64,000 bases of DNA from Halobacillus salinus (GTDB lineage Bacteria; Bacillota; Bacilli; Bacillales; Halobacillaceae). How positions within the stretch are numbered: position 1 is the stretch's first letter; every line of letters starts with the position of its first letter. The stretch lies in contig NZ_SRJC01000001.1 of assembly GCF_004684905.1 (NCBI RefSeq), positions 248,001-312,000 on the forward strand, in the 5' to 3' direction. The position numbers and the translations under genes are program-made. The notes under the pieces were generated by a model. It was not told the DNA's origin and searched no databases. It worked only from the letters and a program-made list of their open reading frames with translations. Of this stretch, positions 44,084-51,687 are shown in pieces.

Positions 44084-45676
44084 GTGCGGGTGTCGCTGCA
44101 GACTAAAATCATAGGATTGGTGCTGTTTCTCTTAATCTTCGTCATCAGTATACTTTCCGGCGTATTTGCTTACATAGAAAAAGAGGAAGTCGAAGAACAG
44201 ATTGGCCAGCTCGCGCTGCAGACGGCGAGTACGGTATCGTTCATGCCTTCCGTGAAAGAAGCGTTCGAATCGGAGAATCCTTCGGCAACTATCCAGCCGA
44301 TTGCGCTCCGTGTCCAAGAGGAGACAGGCGCAGAATTTGTGGTAGTAGGAAATAGTGAGAGCGTCCGTTATGCCCACCCTGATGAGTGGAAAATCGGGGA
44401 GAAGATGGTAGGCGGGGACAATGATCGTGCGCTTGTAGATGGAGAGTATTACATATCGCAAGCGGAAGGGACACTCGGTCCTTCCCTCCGCGGGAAAGCG
44501 CCGGTTTTGAACGATGATGAAGACGTCATCGGACTCGTATCGGTAGGTTTTCTGATGGAGGATATTCGTCTGCGCGTTTGGGATAAATTGAGGACGATCG
44601 GTGGCGTTGCGTTCATCGTTTTGATTCTCGGAGTTGCGGGCAGCTATCTACTTGCGCGCAGCATCAGGAAAGATACGCTCGGTTTGGAACCTTACGAGAT
44701 TACGGCTTTCTATCAGAACCGGGAAGCGATTTTATCCTCTATTAGAGAGGGGATCATTGCGATTGATGATATGGGACGAGTGACGCTTACGAACCATTCT
44801 GCCCTCGAGATGCTGCACCTGACTGGGGGAACCGTCGGACGGAACATCAAGGACATTTTTCCCCATACGAAAATGCTGGAAGTATTGAAGTCTGGAAAAC
44901 CTTCTACAAATGAAGAGATGCTGCTGAACGATAAACTGTTCATTGTGACGCGGACGCCGATTGTTGCGGAAGGGAAAGTCACAGGAGTCGTCTCCAGTTT
45001 CAAAGATACGACCGAGGTCAGGGAGATGGTCCAGACGCTGTCTGAGGTCAAGCGTTATTCCGAAGGGCTCCGAGCTCAGACACATGAGCATGCCAATCAG
45101 ATGTATCTGCTCTTAGGACTTCTGCAGCTTGGAAGATATGACGAAGCGGCTGCTTTCATCGAAGAGGAATACGAAACGACTCAGCAGCAGCAACGTCTTA
45201 TGGTCGACCACATCAAGGACGAGACCGTGCAAGCGATTTTGACCGGAAAAATGAGTCGTGCGTCTGAACTGAAGGTCGAATTTGTCCTCGATGAAGCGAC
45301 CGATCTTGACGTACTGCCGCCATCGATCAACCGGACGGATTTAGTGACGATTCTCGGTAATTGCATCGACAATGCGTTCGAAGCACTGGAGGAACAAGAG
45401 GAGAAGCGGGTCTCCTTTTTTGCAACGGACGTCGGCGATTCGATCGTCTTTGAAATCAGTGACAATGGCCCGGGGATACCGGATGAATTGGTCCAGTACG
45501 TATTCACGAGAGGTTTTTCGACAAAAGCAGGTGAGATGAGAGGCTACGGACTCGCGAACGTGAAAGAAGTTGTCGAAAGGCTTGGAGGCACGATGGAAAT
45601 ATCGAATGAAGAAGGTACTGTATTTTCTATCTTTTTACCGAAAGGAGGTCGAAATGATGAAGGTGATGATCAGTGA
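44084..45676 (+). CDS. CitA/DctS-type sensor histidine kinase
   Basis: A 530-residue membrane sensor kinase. Span 1 (IIGLVLFLLIFVISILSGVF), an extracytoplasmic PDC/CitA-like domain about residues 35-170 with the family segment VYAHP-like VRYAHPDEWKIGEKM, and span 2 (IGGVAFIVLILGVAGSYLL) are followed by a PAS domain (AIDDMGRVTLTNHSALEML), the H-box with phosphorylated His in QTHEHANQMYLLLG, and an ATPase domain (NCIDNAFEAL; DNGPGIP; GYGLANVKEV). The family senses di- and tricarboxylates. It overlaps the regulator gene by 23 bp, and a tctCBA operon follows. GTG 44084 has AAGGGTGAG upstream. Confidence 0.92.
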   Translation: MRVSLQTKIIGLVLFLLIFVISILSGVFAYIEKEEVEEQIGQLALQTASTVSFMPSVKEAFESENPSATIQPIALRVQEETGAEFVVVGNSESVRYAHPDEWKIGEKMVGGDNDRALVDGEYYISQAEGTLGPSLRGKAPVLNDDEDVIGLVSVGFLMEDIRLRVWDKLRTIGGVAFIVLILGVAGSYLLARSIRKDTLGLEPYEITAFYQNREAILSSIREGIIAIDDMGRVTLTNHSALEMLHLTGGTVGRNIKDIFPHTKMLEVLKSGKPSTNEEMLLNDKLFIVTRTPIVAEGKVTGVVSSFKDTTEVREMVQTLSEVKRYSEGLRAQTHEHANQMYLLLGLLQLGRYDEAAAFIEEEYETTQQQQRLMVDHIKDETVQAILTGKMSRASELKVEFVLDEATDLDVLPPSINRTDLVTILGNCIDNAFEALEEQEEKRVSFFATDVGDSIVFEISDNGPGIPDELVQYVFTRGFSTKAGEMRGYGLANVKEVVERLGGTMEISNEEGTVFSIFLPKGGRNDEGDDQ

Positions 45677-46325
45677 AGATGACTTTCGAGTCGCGGATCT
45701 GCATGCTCGTTTTTTGGAGATGATGGACGGGGTGGAAGTGGTCGGAAAAGCGATGAATGCGAAAGAGACGCTCGTGATGGTCCAAGCGAACCAGCCGGAC
45801 TTGCTGCTGCTCGACGTCTATATGCCTGACCGACTTGGCATAGATATTTTACATGAAATCCGCGATCGCTGTCCCAATGTCGACATCATCATGATCACGG
45901 CGGCAAAAGAAAAGGAAGCGGTGGAGAAGTCGCTCAAGTACGGGGTTGTAGACTATATCATCAAACCGATTACGCTCGAGCGGTTCCAGCAAACACTCAG
46001 CGATTACATGAAACGCCATGACTTGATCAGACAGACCGAAACATTTGACCAAGGAGCCGTCGATGAGCTTTTGAAGAGTGCCTCTGTTAAGGACGAAGAA
46101 CCAGTGCCGAAGGGGATCGATGGACTGACGTTATCAAAAGTGGAAGAGATGCTGAAGGAAGCAGAGAATGGGCTGACCGCTGAAGAAGCAAGTAAGCAGA
46201 TGGGAGCCTCCAAGACGACGGCCCGCCGGTATCTCGAATATTTGATTTCGATTCGGAAAGGGAAAGCGGAAATGAAATATGGCCGGGTCGGACGGCCGGA
46301 ACGTAAATACTATGCAAGTCACTGA
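45654..46325 (+). CDS. CitB/DctR-type response regulator
   Basis: A 223-residue response regulator. The receiver domain has the acidic pocket SEDDFRVADLH, phospho-acceptor Asp in LLLLDVYMPDRLGIDIL and Lys in IIKPITLERF; the C-terminal helix-turn-helix is GLTAEEASKQMGASKTTARR, the CitB type. AAAGGAGGTCGAA precedes ATG 45654 (ATG 45657 also fits). It should activate the tctCBA operon in response to the carboxylate sensed by the kinase. Confidence 0.92.
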   Translation: MMKVMISEDDFRVADLHARFLEMMDGVEVVGKAMNAKETLVMVQANQPDLLLLDVYMPDRLGIDILHEIRDRCPNVDIIMITAAKEKEAVEKSLKYGVVDYIIKPITLERFQQTLSDYMKRHDLIRQTETFDQGAVDELLKSASVKDEEPVPKGIDGLTLSKVEEMLKEAENGLTAEEASKQMGASKTTARRYLEYLISIRKGKAEMKYGRVGRPERKYYASH

Positions 46326-46326
46326 G

Positions 46327-46353
46327 CAGTCTCTTTGAAGGGGCTGTTTTTTT
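46327..46353 (+). terminator. intrinsic terminator
   Basis: CAGTCTC pairs with GGGGCTG (two G-U pairs) over 6 nt, followed by T7. It separates the two-component operon from tctCBA. Confidence 0.7.
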
Positions 46354-46414
46354 GTTGTCTTCCTGTGAATTTTATGAATTTAATTCCGCTTATTTGAATT
46401 AATATAGAATATTT

Positions 46415-46428
46415 TGAAAACGGTTACA
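46415..46428 (+). promoter_or_regulatory. cre (CcpA site) upstream of tctC
   Basis: TGAAAACGGTTACA matches TGWNANCGNTNWCA at every position. It lies 65 bp before the tctC ATG, so carboxylate uptake is very likely under catabolite repression. Confidence 0.8.
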
Positions 46429-46492
46429 TTTCTGATTTCTTCCCTTACACTTAGTCTCAACAGTCATTACTATTTCTGAAAGGGGAGCAATC

Positions 46493-47503
46493 ATGAAGAA
46501 GCATTTATTAGGTTTAAGTTTTTTATTGATGATGGGTATGATGTTGGCAGCTTGTAGTGGAGATTCGAATCAAGCGAGTGGCGAGGGGGACGGAGAATGG
46601 TCTCCTGAGAAGCCAGTTGAAATCGTAGCGCCGGCCGGAGCAGGCGGTGGTTGGGATACCACGGCTAGAAGCGTAGGTAAGGTTCTCGAAGAAGAGGGGA
46701 TCATGGAACAGAACATCGGTGTCGTAAACAAAGAAGGTGGCGGAGGAGCTGTAGGCTGGTCTTACATCAACAGTCAGAACAACCCTCACAACATCTTCGT
46801 CTCTTCACCGCCACTGATCTTCGTACCACTGAACGGACAATCTGATCTGTCGCATAAAGACTTCACACCGCTTGCGAACATGATTGCAGACTACGGAGCT
46901 TTCGCAGTAGCAGAAGATGCAAAATGGGAAAACTTGAGTGAATTGTTCGATGACATGAAAGATGATCCTTCCAGTGTGACCGTAGTCGGAACGTCTTCTC
47001 CGGGATCGATGGACCACATGCAGTTTGTCTCCATCGCGAAGAAAGCTGGTGTCGACATTAAGAAAATCCGTTACGTGTCTGCCCAAGATGGCGGTGGCAT
47101 GACGCAGATTCTGAACGGTAGTGCCGATGTGTACTCTACAGGTATCGCGGAAACCGTGGAACAAGTGAAAGCCGGTAAGGTTCGCGTCTTGGGTATAACA
47201 GCAGAAGAGCGTATCGAAGGAGATGTCCTTTCTACATTCCCGACTGCCAAAGAGCAGGGGATCGATGCGACGTTCGTCAACTGGCGTGGGTTCTTCGGCC
47301 CTGGTGACATGACGGAAGGACAAGTTGCTTATTACGAAGAAAAGTTGAAAGAGGTCAGCGACTCGGACGCTTTCGCAGAAATTCGTAAAAACTACGGATG
47401 GAACGAAATGTACATGAACTCGGAAGAATACGCCAAGTTCCTGGATGAGCAGAAAGAAGAATTGAGCGGCTTAATGGAAGAGCTGGGATTAGTCTCTAAC
47501 TAA
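46493..47503 (+). CDS. tctC: tripartite tricarboxylate transporter substrate-binding protein TctC
   Basis: A 336-residue lipoprotein. The lipobox is LAACSG. The Bug/TctC fold follows with KPVEIVAPAGAGGGWDTTAR (ligand-binding loop), VVNKEGGGGAVGWSYI and VSAQDGGGMTQILNGSADVY. It captures a di- or tricarboxylate outside the membrane and delivers it to TctA/TctB. GGGGAG precedes the ATG. A hairpin in the gap to tctB would favour excess of the binding protein. Confidence 0.94.
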   Translation: MKKHLLGLSFLLMMGMMLAACSGDSNQASGEGDGEWSPEKPVEIVAPAGAGGGWDTTARSVGKVLEEEGIMEQNIGVVNKEGGGGAVGWSYINSQNNPHNIFVSSPPLIFVPLNGQSDLSHKDFTPLANMIADYGAFAVAEDAKWENLSELFDDMKDDPSSVTVVGTSSPGSMDHMQFVSIAKKAGVDIKKIRYVSAQDGGGMTQILNGSADVYSTGIAETVEQVKAGKVRVLGITAEERIEGDVLSTFPTAKEQGIDATFVNWRGFFGPGDMTEGQVAYYEEKLKEVSDSDAFAEIRKNYGWNEMYMNSEEYAKFLDEQKEELSGLMEELGLVSN

Positions 47504-47509
47504 AACGGC

Positions 47510-47536
47510 GAAGGGTCCTGAGTTTTCAGGCCCTTC
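47510..47536 (+). terminator. attenuating hairpin between tctC and tctB
   Basis: GAAGGGTCCTGA pairs with TCAGGCCCTTC (one unpaired base) over a 4-nt loop and is followed by CCCTTTTC. It is a leaky terminator in the usual place to reduce permease synthesis relative to the binding protein. Confidence 0.55.
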
Positions 47537-47558
47537 CCTTTTCATAAGGGTGAGAAGC

Positions 47559-48017
47559 ATGTTGAAAACTTTGAATCAAAAGCTGAGCTTATTTTTAATT
47601 TTATTCGCCAGTGGTTATCTCTATTTGACGTACAACTTGAAGGAGTATCCGTACGTACCGGTCGATTCCGACTTTGTCCCGAAAGTATTGGGGTACGTCC
47701 TGATTGTTCTTGCTGTTTTTCTCTATTTTGATAAATCATCTGAGACGAAGGAAGAAAAAGAGAAGCGCACGATACCGAAGAAAGAGATCTTGGTCTTGCT
47801 TGCAGTAGGGGCAATGATCTTCCTCTACATTTTTCTGCTTGAACTTCTCGGATTCGTCCTGAGTTCCATGCTGTTCGTCTTTGGTTGTTCACTGTTTTTG
47901 GGTTATCGGAATCATAAGGTGAACGTAATCGTTTCGGTCATTTTTCCACTAGTAATGTATCTTTCTTTCAATTACTTACTTCAAATCAAATTACCTCAAG
48001 GGATATTGCCCTTTTAA
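47559..48017 (+). CDS. tctB: tripartite tricarboxylate transporter small membrane subunit TctB
   Basis: A 152-residue four-span membrane protein (LSLFLILFASGYLYLTYNL; VLGYVLIVLAVFLYF; ILVLLAVGAMIFLYIFLLEL; VIVSVIFPLVMYLSFNYLLQ), of the size and pattern of TctB. It is poorly conserved in sequence but fixed in position between tctC and tctA. ATG 47559 follows AAGGGTGAG. Confidence 0.88.
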   Translation: MLKTLNQKLSLFLILFASGYLYLTYNLKEYPYVPVDSDFVPKVLGYVLIVLAVFLYFDKSSETKEEKEKRTIPKKEILVLLAVGAMIFLYIFLLELLGFVLSSMLFVFGCSLFLGYRNHKVNVIVSVIFPLVMYLSFNYLLQIKLPQGILPF

Positions 48018-48033
48018 AAAGGTGTGAAAACGT

Positions 48034-49545
48034 ATGGGTGCAATGGAAGGTTTTATGCAAGGGTTAGAAGTCGCGTTCAGTTTTCAGGGTATCTTGTTCG
48101 TTCTGATCGGAGTCATCGCCGGAACGTTGATCGGTATGATGCCTGGTCTCGGTCCGATCAGTGCGATCGCAATCATGATTCCAATCACATATGGAATGAA
48201 TCCGTCTACGGCTTTGATGATGATGGCAGGTGTCTATTACGGAGCGGTGTTCGGAGGCTCGACGTCCTCGATTTTGCTCAATGCTCCTGGTATTTCCGGG
48301 ACGGTGGCGACCTCGTTTGACGGGTATCCGATGGCGCAAAGGGGAGAGGCCGGAAAGGCATTGGCGATTGCGGCAATTTCGTCGTTCGTAGGTGGGACGG
48401 TTTCTGTTGTTTTGCTGATGCTGTTTGCTCCGGCTCTCGCACAGGTAGCCGTTTCGTTCGGTCCTGCTCAGTATTTTGCGTTGATGTTCCTCGGACTGAC
48501 GGCGATTGCGAGTTTGTCCGATGGCTCGACGGTAAAAGCACTGATCGCAGCGACGGTCGGATTCATGATGGCGACCATCGGAATCGATGGACAGACCGGT
48601 ACGACGAGGTTCACGTTCGGTAATCCGAACCTGATGGAAGGCATTGATTTTCTCGTCATCGCTCTCGGATTGTTTGCATTGGCGGAGATCTGTTTCTTGA
48701 TCAAAAACCGGAAAGACGATTCGTTGAGTAAACAAGGCGATATCGGAAGTTTGAAGCTAGGCAAGTCGGACTTCAAAGAAATGAGAGGACCAATGAGCAG
48801 GCAGTCGTTCTTAGGGTTCATCCTCGGAGTGCTTCCTGGAGCGGGAGCGACGATCGCATCATTCATCGGCTATATCTCTGAAAAAAGGATTGCCAAGCGA
48901 CCGGAGGAATTCGGTAAAGGCTCTGTCAAAGGACTGAGCGCACCGGAAACCGCCAACAACGCTGCGACAAGTGGTGCATTCGTTCCATTATTGAGCCTCG
49001 GCATACCAGGCTCTGGTACGACGGCTGTCATGCTTGGAGCTTTCTTAGTACTCGGCATCCAACCGGGACCACTGCTCGTACAGGATCATCCGGACGTATT
49101 TTGGGGAATCATTGCAAGTATGTATATCGGGAATGTGTTCCTATTGATTCTGAACCTCCCATTGATTCCGTACATCGCGAAGATCCTGAAAATATCCCGT
49201 CCACTGTTGATCTCGCTCGTTGCTATATTCAGTCTGATCGGGGTCTATGCGATCAGCTTCAGTACCTTCGATTTGTACGTGCTGCTTGCTTTCGGAGTGC
49301 TCGGCTACTTAATGCGGCTGTTCAGCGTACCGGCACCGCCGTTCATCCTGGCCTTCATCCTCGGCGGAATGATGGAGCAGTCCTTAAGGCAGACACTGAC
49401 AGCATCCGGAGGAAACATGCTTGCACTCATCTCCGATCCCGTATCGATCGGACTGTATATCGTAAGCCTGATCTCCTTCCTCGTACCACTCATCCGCACA
49501 CGCAACAAAAACGACCAGTCAGAAAGCGAACAAAAAGCAAGCTAG
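48034..49545 (+). CDS. tctA: tripartite tricarboxylate transporter large permease TctA
   Basis: A 503-residue permease with about 12 spans. The signature GTLIGMMPGLGPISAIAIMI and the GGSTSSILLNAPG loop are diagnostic of TctA, as is the second repeat GFILGVLPGAGATIASFIGY and LLSLGIPGSGTTAVMLGAF. It transports the carboxylate by sodium or proton symport. The TAG stop shares its G with a palindromic repeat arm that doubles as terminator. Confidence 0.95.
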   Translation: MGAMEGFMQGLEVAFSFQGILFVLIGVIAGTLIGMMPGLGPISAIAIMIPITYGMNPSTALMMMAGVYYGAVFGGSTSSILLNAPGISGTVATSFDGYPMAQRGEAGKALAIAAISSFVGGTVSVVLLMLFAPALAQVAVSFGPAQYFALMFLGLTAIASLSDGSTVKALIAATVGFMMATIGIDGQTGTTRFTFGNPNLMEGIDFLVIALGLFALAEICFLIKNRKDDSLSKQGDIGSLKLGKSDFKEMRGPMSRQSFLGFILGVLPGAGATIASFIGYISEKRIAKRPEEFGKGSVKGLSAPETANNAATSGAFVPLLSLGIPGSGTTAVMLGAFLVLGIQPGPLLVQDHPDVFWGIIASMYIGNVFLLILNLPLIPYIAKILKISRPLLISLVAIFSLIGVYAISFSTFDLYVLLAFGVLGYLMRLFSVPAPPFILAFILGGMMEQSLRQTLTASGGNMLALISDPVSIGLYIVSLISFLVPLIRTRNKNDQSESEQKAS

Positions 49546-49572
49546 GGGACAGGCACTCTGTCCCTTTTTTTT
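49545..49572 (+). terminator. palindromic arm acting as terminator of tctA
   Basis: GGGGACAGGCACTCTGTCCC folds as GGGACAG/CTGTCCC and is followed directly by T8. Its first G is the last base of the tctA TAG stop. It is a single-copy member of the GGGGACAG repeat family that has become an intrinsic terminator. Confidence 0.85.
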
Positions 49573-49585
49573 ATGCATGAAAGTC

Positions 49586-50146
49586 TTATAGGTTGAAGAT
49601 GAAAGCTACAGCTAATGCATAGAAGACAAATACGACAAAAAAGAGGAAGAAGATCATCCAATTTACCCGTTGGATCTCTTGGTAATAACCGTTTCCCGCG
49701 TCTACTTTTTTCGCTCTCATTACAATGCTGACGTTGAGGAACGGGACAAGGAGAACGAACACACCTACAAGGAACCAGAGGAATCCGGGTTCCATGATTG
49801 GTTCTGCTTGCCTCGCAGGAAAAGATTGAATGAGGACTAGCACTGCGAGAAAGAATTTCGATGTGTACTGGGACCGACGCTCCTTTTCAAAAGAATGATC
49901 GTCCATTACGTCTTTTTCATAGAGTGCTAGTTTCCTCATATCAGCCGTCCACGCATATGTCCCTGTTTTGTATTTCCTTTGTTCCAGTAATCCTGAGATT
50001 AGCAAGAGGGCAGTAAGCGAGTAATAGAATATTCTGTCCAATGCCAGGCTGAACAGAACCAAACTGATCAAAGCCACCCCAAGCATCAGCAAGTTCAAAT
50101 AAAGCAACTGCTTCTTCCTTAATCTATTCCGTTCTTCTATTTCCAT
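49586..50146 (-). CDS. membrane protein of a three-member paralogous family (copy A)
   Basis: A 186-residue protein with four spans. It opens RNRLRKKQLLYLNLLMLGVA and the cytoplasmic loop has DMRKLALYEKDVMDDHSFEK, both shared with the genes at 50308 and 50942. The last span is WMIFFLFFVVFVFYALAVAF. ATG 50146 has AAAGGAG 7 nt upstream, inside a 14-bp tandem repeat. Family function unknown. Confidence 0.75.
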   Translation of the reverse strand: MEIEERNRLRKKQLLYLNLLMLGVALISLVLFSLALDRIFYYSLTALLLISGLLEQRKYKTGTYAWTADMRKLALYEKDVMDDHSFEKERRSQYTSKFFLAVLVLIQSFPARQAEPIMEPGFLWFLVGVFVLLVPFLNVSIVMRAKKVDAGNGYYQEIQRVNWMIFFLFFVVFVFYALAVAFIFNL

Positions 50147-50151
50147 TTGCA

Positions 50152-50179
50152 ACACTCCTTTGGGGACACTCCTTTGGGG
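50152..50179. repeat. 14-bp tandem duplication carrying the ribosome binding site
   Basis: ACACTCCTTTGGGG occurs twice in a row (50152-50165 and 50166-50179). On the minus strand this gives two copies of CCCCAAAGGAGTGT, that is two Shine-Dalgarno sequences in tandem before the gene 49586-50146. The outer copy runs into a GGGGACAG arm. Confidence 0.85.
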
Positions 50180-50195
50180 ACAGGGACTCTGTCCC
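50176..50195. repeat. palindromic repeat arm
   Basis: GGGGACAGGGACTCTGTCCC, same orientation as the arm at 49545. The nearest opposite arm is at 50924-50942, so the pair brackets the whole gene 50308-50874. Confidence 0.85.
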
Positions 50196-50307
50196 ACTTT
50201 TGCGGGTCAGAGACTCTAGCTGTTAGCAAGTATCTCCTGTTCTACCAATCTTCAACCTTGTCAATCAGGTCTCAGGTATAAACACTCGTTTTTCCCTACC
50301 TTAATGG

Positions 50308-50874
50308 CTAGAGATAGTTAATCAGAAGCGATGAAAGGCTAACAATGAACGCGGTGTAGCCTAAGCTGAATGCCCACGTAGTGAGTTGGATGCCCTTCGC
50401 CTCATCTCGTTTCTTGTGAATAGTGTACATCCTCCATGATATGGCTCCCGTGAACAGCAGCATTCCGATAGCGAAGTAAGCTAACATTTGCCACCAGCCT
50501 CGTTCGGGCACTGTAACATGCAATGGATTGAAAAGGACATGGTGGACAATCGTTGGAATAATGGCACCTATAGCGGAGAATATATTAGAAACTGACGATT
50601 GTTTTAATTCATCTTCGAATTTATCGTCTCCCAATAAGTCTTTTTCGTATAGTGCTAGTTTTCTCATGTCTTTCGTCAAAGCCAGTCTTCTTGTTTTAAG
50701 AAGGACCCATCTGAACACCGCGAAGCTTACGAAGAAGATACTGATAGTGAGCAATAACGTCTGAAACGTAACCTTGGTGATGAGAACGACAAATGCAGTG
50801 AGCAGAACGGTTACGAGCAGGTAGATGTATAATAATTGTTTTCTTCGTAGTTTGAGAATTTCTTCTGTCTGCAA
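50308..50874 (-). CDS. membrane protein of a three-member paralogous family (copy B)
   Basis: A 188-residue protein with four spans. The opening EEILKLRRKQLLYIYLLVTV and loop KDMRKLALYEKDLLGDDKFE match copies A and C. TTG 50874 has AAGGAG 8 nt upstream. Inverted GGGGACAG arms lie on both sides of the gene (50176-50195 and 50924-50942). Function unknown. Confidence 0.75.
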   Translation of the reverse strand: MQTEEILKLRRKQLLYIYLLVTVLLTAFVVLITKVTFQTLLLTISIFFVSFAVFRWVLLKTRRLALTKDMRKLALYEKDLLGDDKFEDELKQSSVSNIFSAIGAIIPTIVHHVLFNPLHVTVPERGWWQMLAYFAIGMLLFTGAISWRMYTIHKKRDEAKGIQLTTWAFSLGYTAFIVSLSSLLINYL

Positions 50875-50923
50875 GCTTAGTCTCCTTAATTAAGTGGCAA
50901 GGGTAAAGGTGATTCCCGTATGC

Positions 50924-50942
50924 GGGACAAAGTCCCTGTCCC
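50924..50942. repeat. palindromic repeat arm overlapping a stop codon
   Basis: GGGACAAAGTCCCTGTCCC. The last C pairs with the G of the TAG stop codon of the minus-strand gene 50942-51511, so the arm starts inside the stop. Confidence 0.85.
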
Positions 50943-51511
50943 TAAATCATTGAAATCATGATGAATACGAGTACGAGGGAGGTGATGAAAAAGACGGCGC
51001 CTGTGAGAAGGGCGATCTTAAAGGTGTTTTTACGTACAGCTTTTCCTTGGACTGGCTGATCGCTGTCGATTCGTTTTGCGCGGGAACGCATGCTGAAGTT
51101 CATCATGATCGCCATGACAAGCAGAAGCACCAAGACTACCCAGGCGAAATCCATCGGGATAAACGATGTATCCGGCGGTGTCATAACGTATTGGAATCCA
51201 ATGATTATCATGACGAAAGCTTGAGCAACGAGTGACATGCGTTTTTCTCGTCGAAATTCCCTTTCTCCGAGTCGTTCCTTTTCATAAGCCATCAGTTTCT
51301 TTGTATCACTTGTGGCGATATAACGGCCTGTAAAGAAACCGTATGCTTCGAAGCAGAGAGCTATGGCGATAAAGATTTCCAGCATCATATAGCCGGTCTT
51401 GGAACTCACATAATTGCCCATTAAAATCCCCACGATCCCGACAAGGACCATCATCAGGTTCATGTTACGGTACTGCCTCTTTCTTAAACGTTTCAATTCC
51501 GTGTTTTCCAA
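50942..51511 (-). CDS. membrane protein of a three-member paralogous family (copy C)
   Basis: A 189-residue protein with about four spans. ENTELKRLRKRQYRNMNLMM and DTKKLMAYEKERLGEREFRR correspond to the conserved opening and loop of copies A and B but are the most diverged. TTG 51511 is preferred with GGGAG 8 nt before it; ATG 51526 and ATG 51517 are too near or before the binding site. Function unknown. The stop codon overlaps a repeat arm. Confidence 0.72.
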   Translation of the reverse strand: MENTELKRLRKRQYRNMNLMMVLVGIVGILMGNYVSSKTGYMMLEIFIAIALCFEAYGFFTGRYIATSDTKKLMAYEKERLGEREFRREKRMSLVAQAFVMIIIGFQYVMTPPDTSFIPMDFAWVVLVLLLVMAIMMNFSMRSRAKRIDSDQPVQGKAVRKNTFKIALLTGAVFFITSLVLVFIMISMI

Positions 51512-51571
51512 ACCCATCACTCCCATTATGTATCTGTCTAAGTATACGAATTTACCATAAAAAGGTTTCAG

Positions 51572-51687
51572 GGGACAGGGACCTTGTCCCACATCTCCCA
51601 ACCGAAGAAAAGACGCAAGCCACCGGGGCTTGCGTCTTATTTCGTATGGGCACTAAATTAACTGACTGGGACGAGGTGCCTGTCCCC
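51572..51687. repeat. inverted pair of arms enclosing a terminator; right arm is coding
   Basis: GGGGACAGGGACCTTGTCCC (51572-51591) and GGGACGAGGTGCCTGTCCCC (51668-51687) face each other across 76 bp with a perfect 12-bp terminator hairpin in the middle (51610-51638). The right arm lies within the 3' end of the receptor gene, and codes for its residues GDRHLVP. Confidence 0.88.
51610..51638. terminator. intrinsic terminator between the repeat arms
   Basis: AAGACGCAAGCC pairs perfectly with GGCTTGCGTCTT over a 5-nt loop. It ends the minus-strand receptor gene. Confidence 0.75.

Noticed and set aside
48064-48735. Long antisense frame (223 codons) within tctA
   Set aside because: It is a shadow of the tctA coding pattern, rich in Arg/Gln/Ser, without binding site or recognisable domain.
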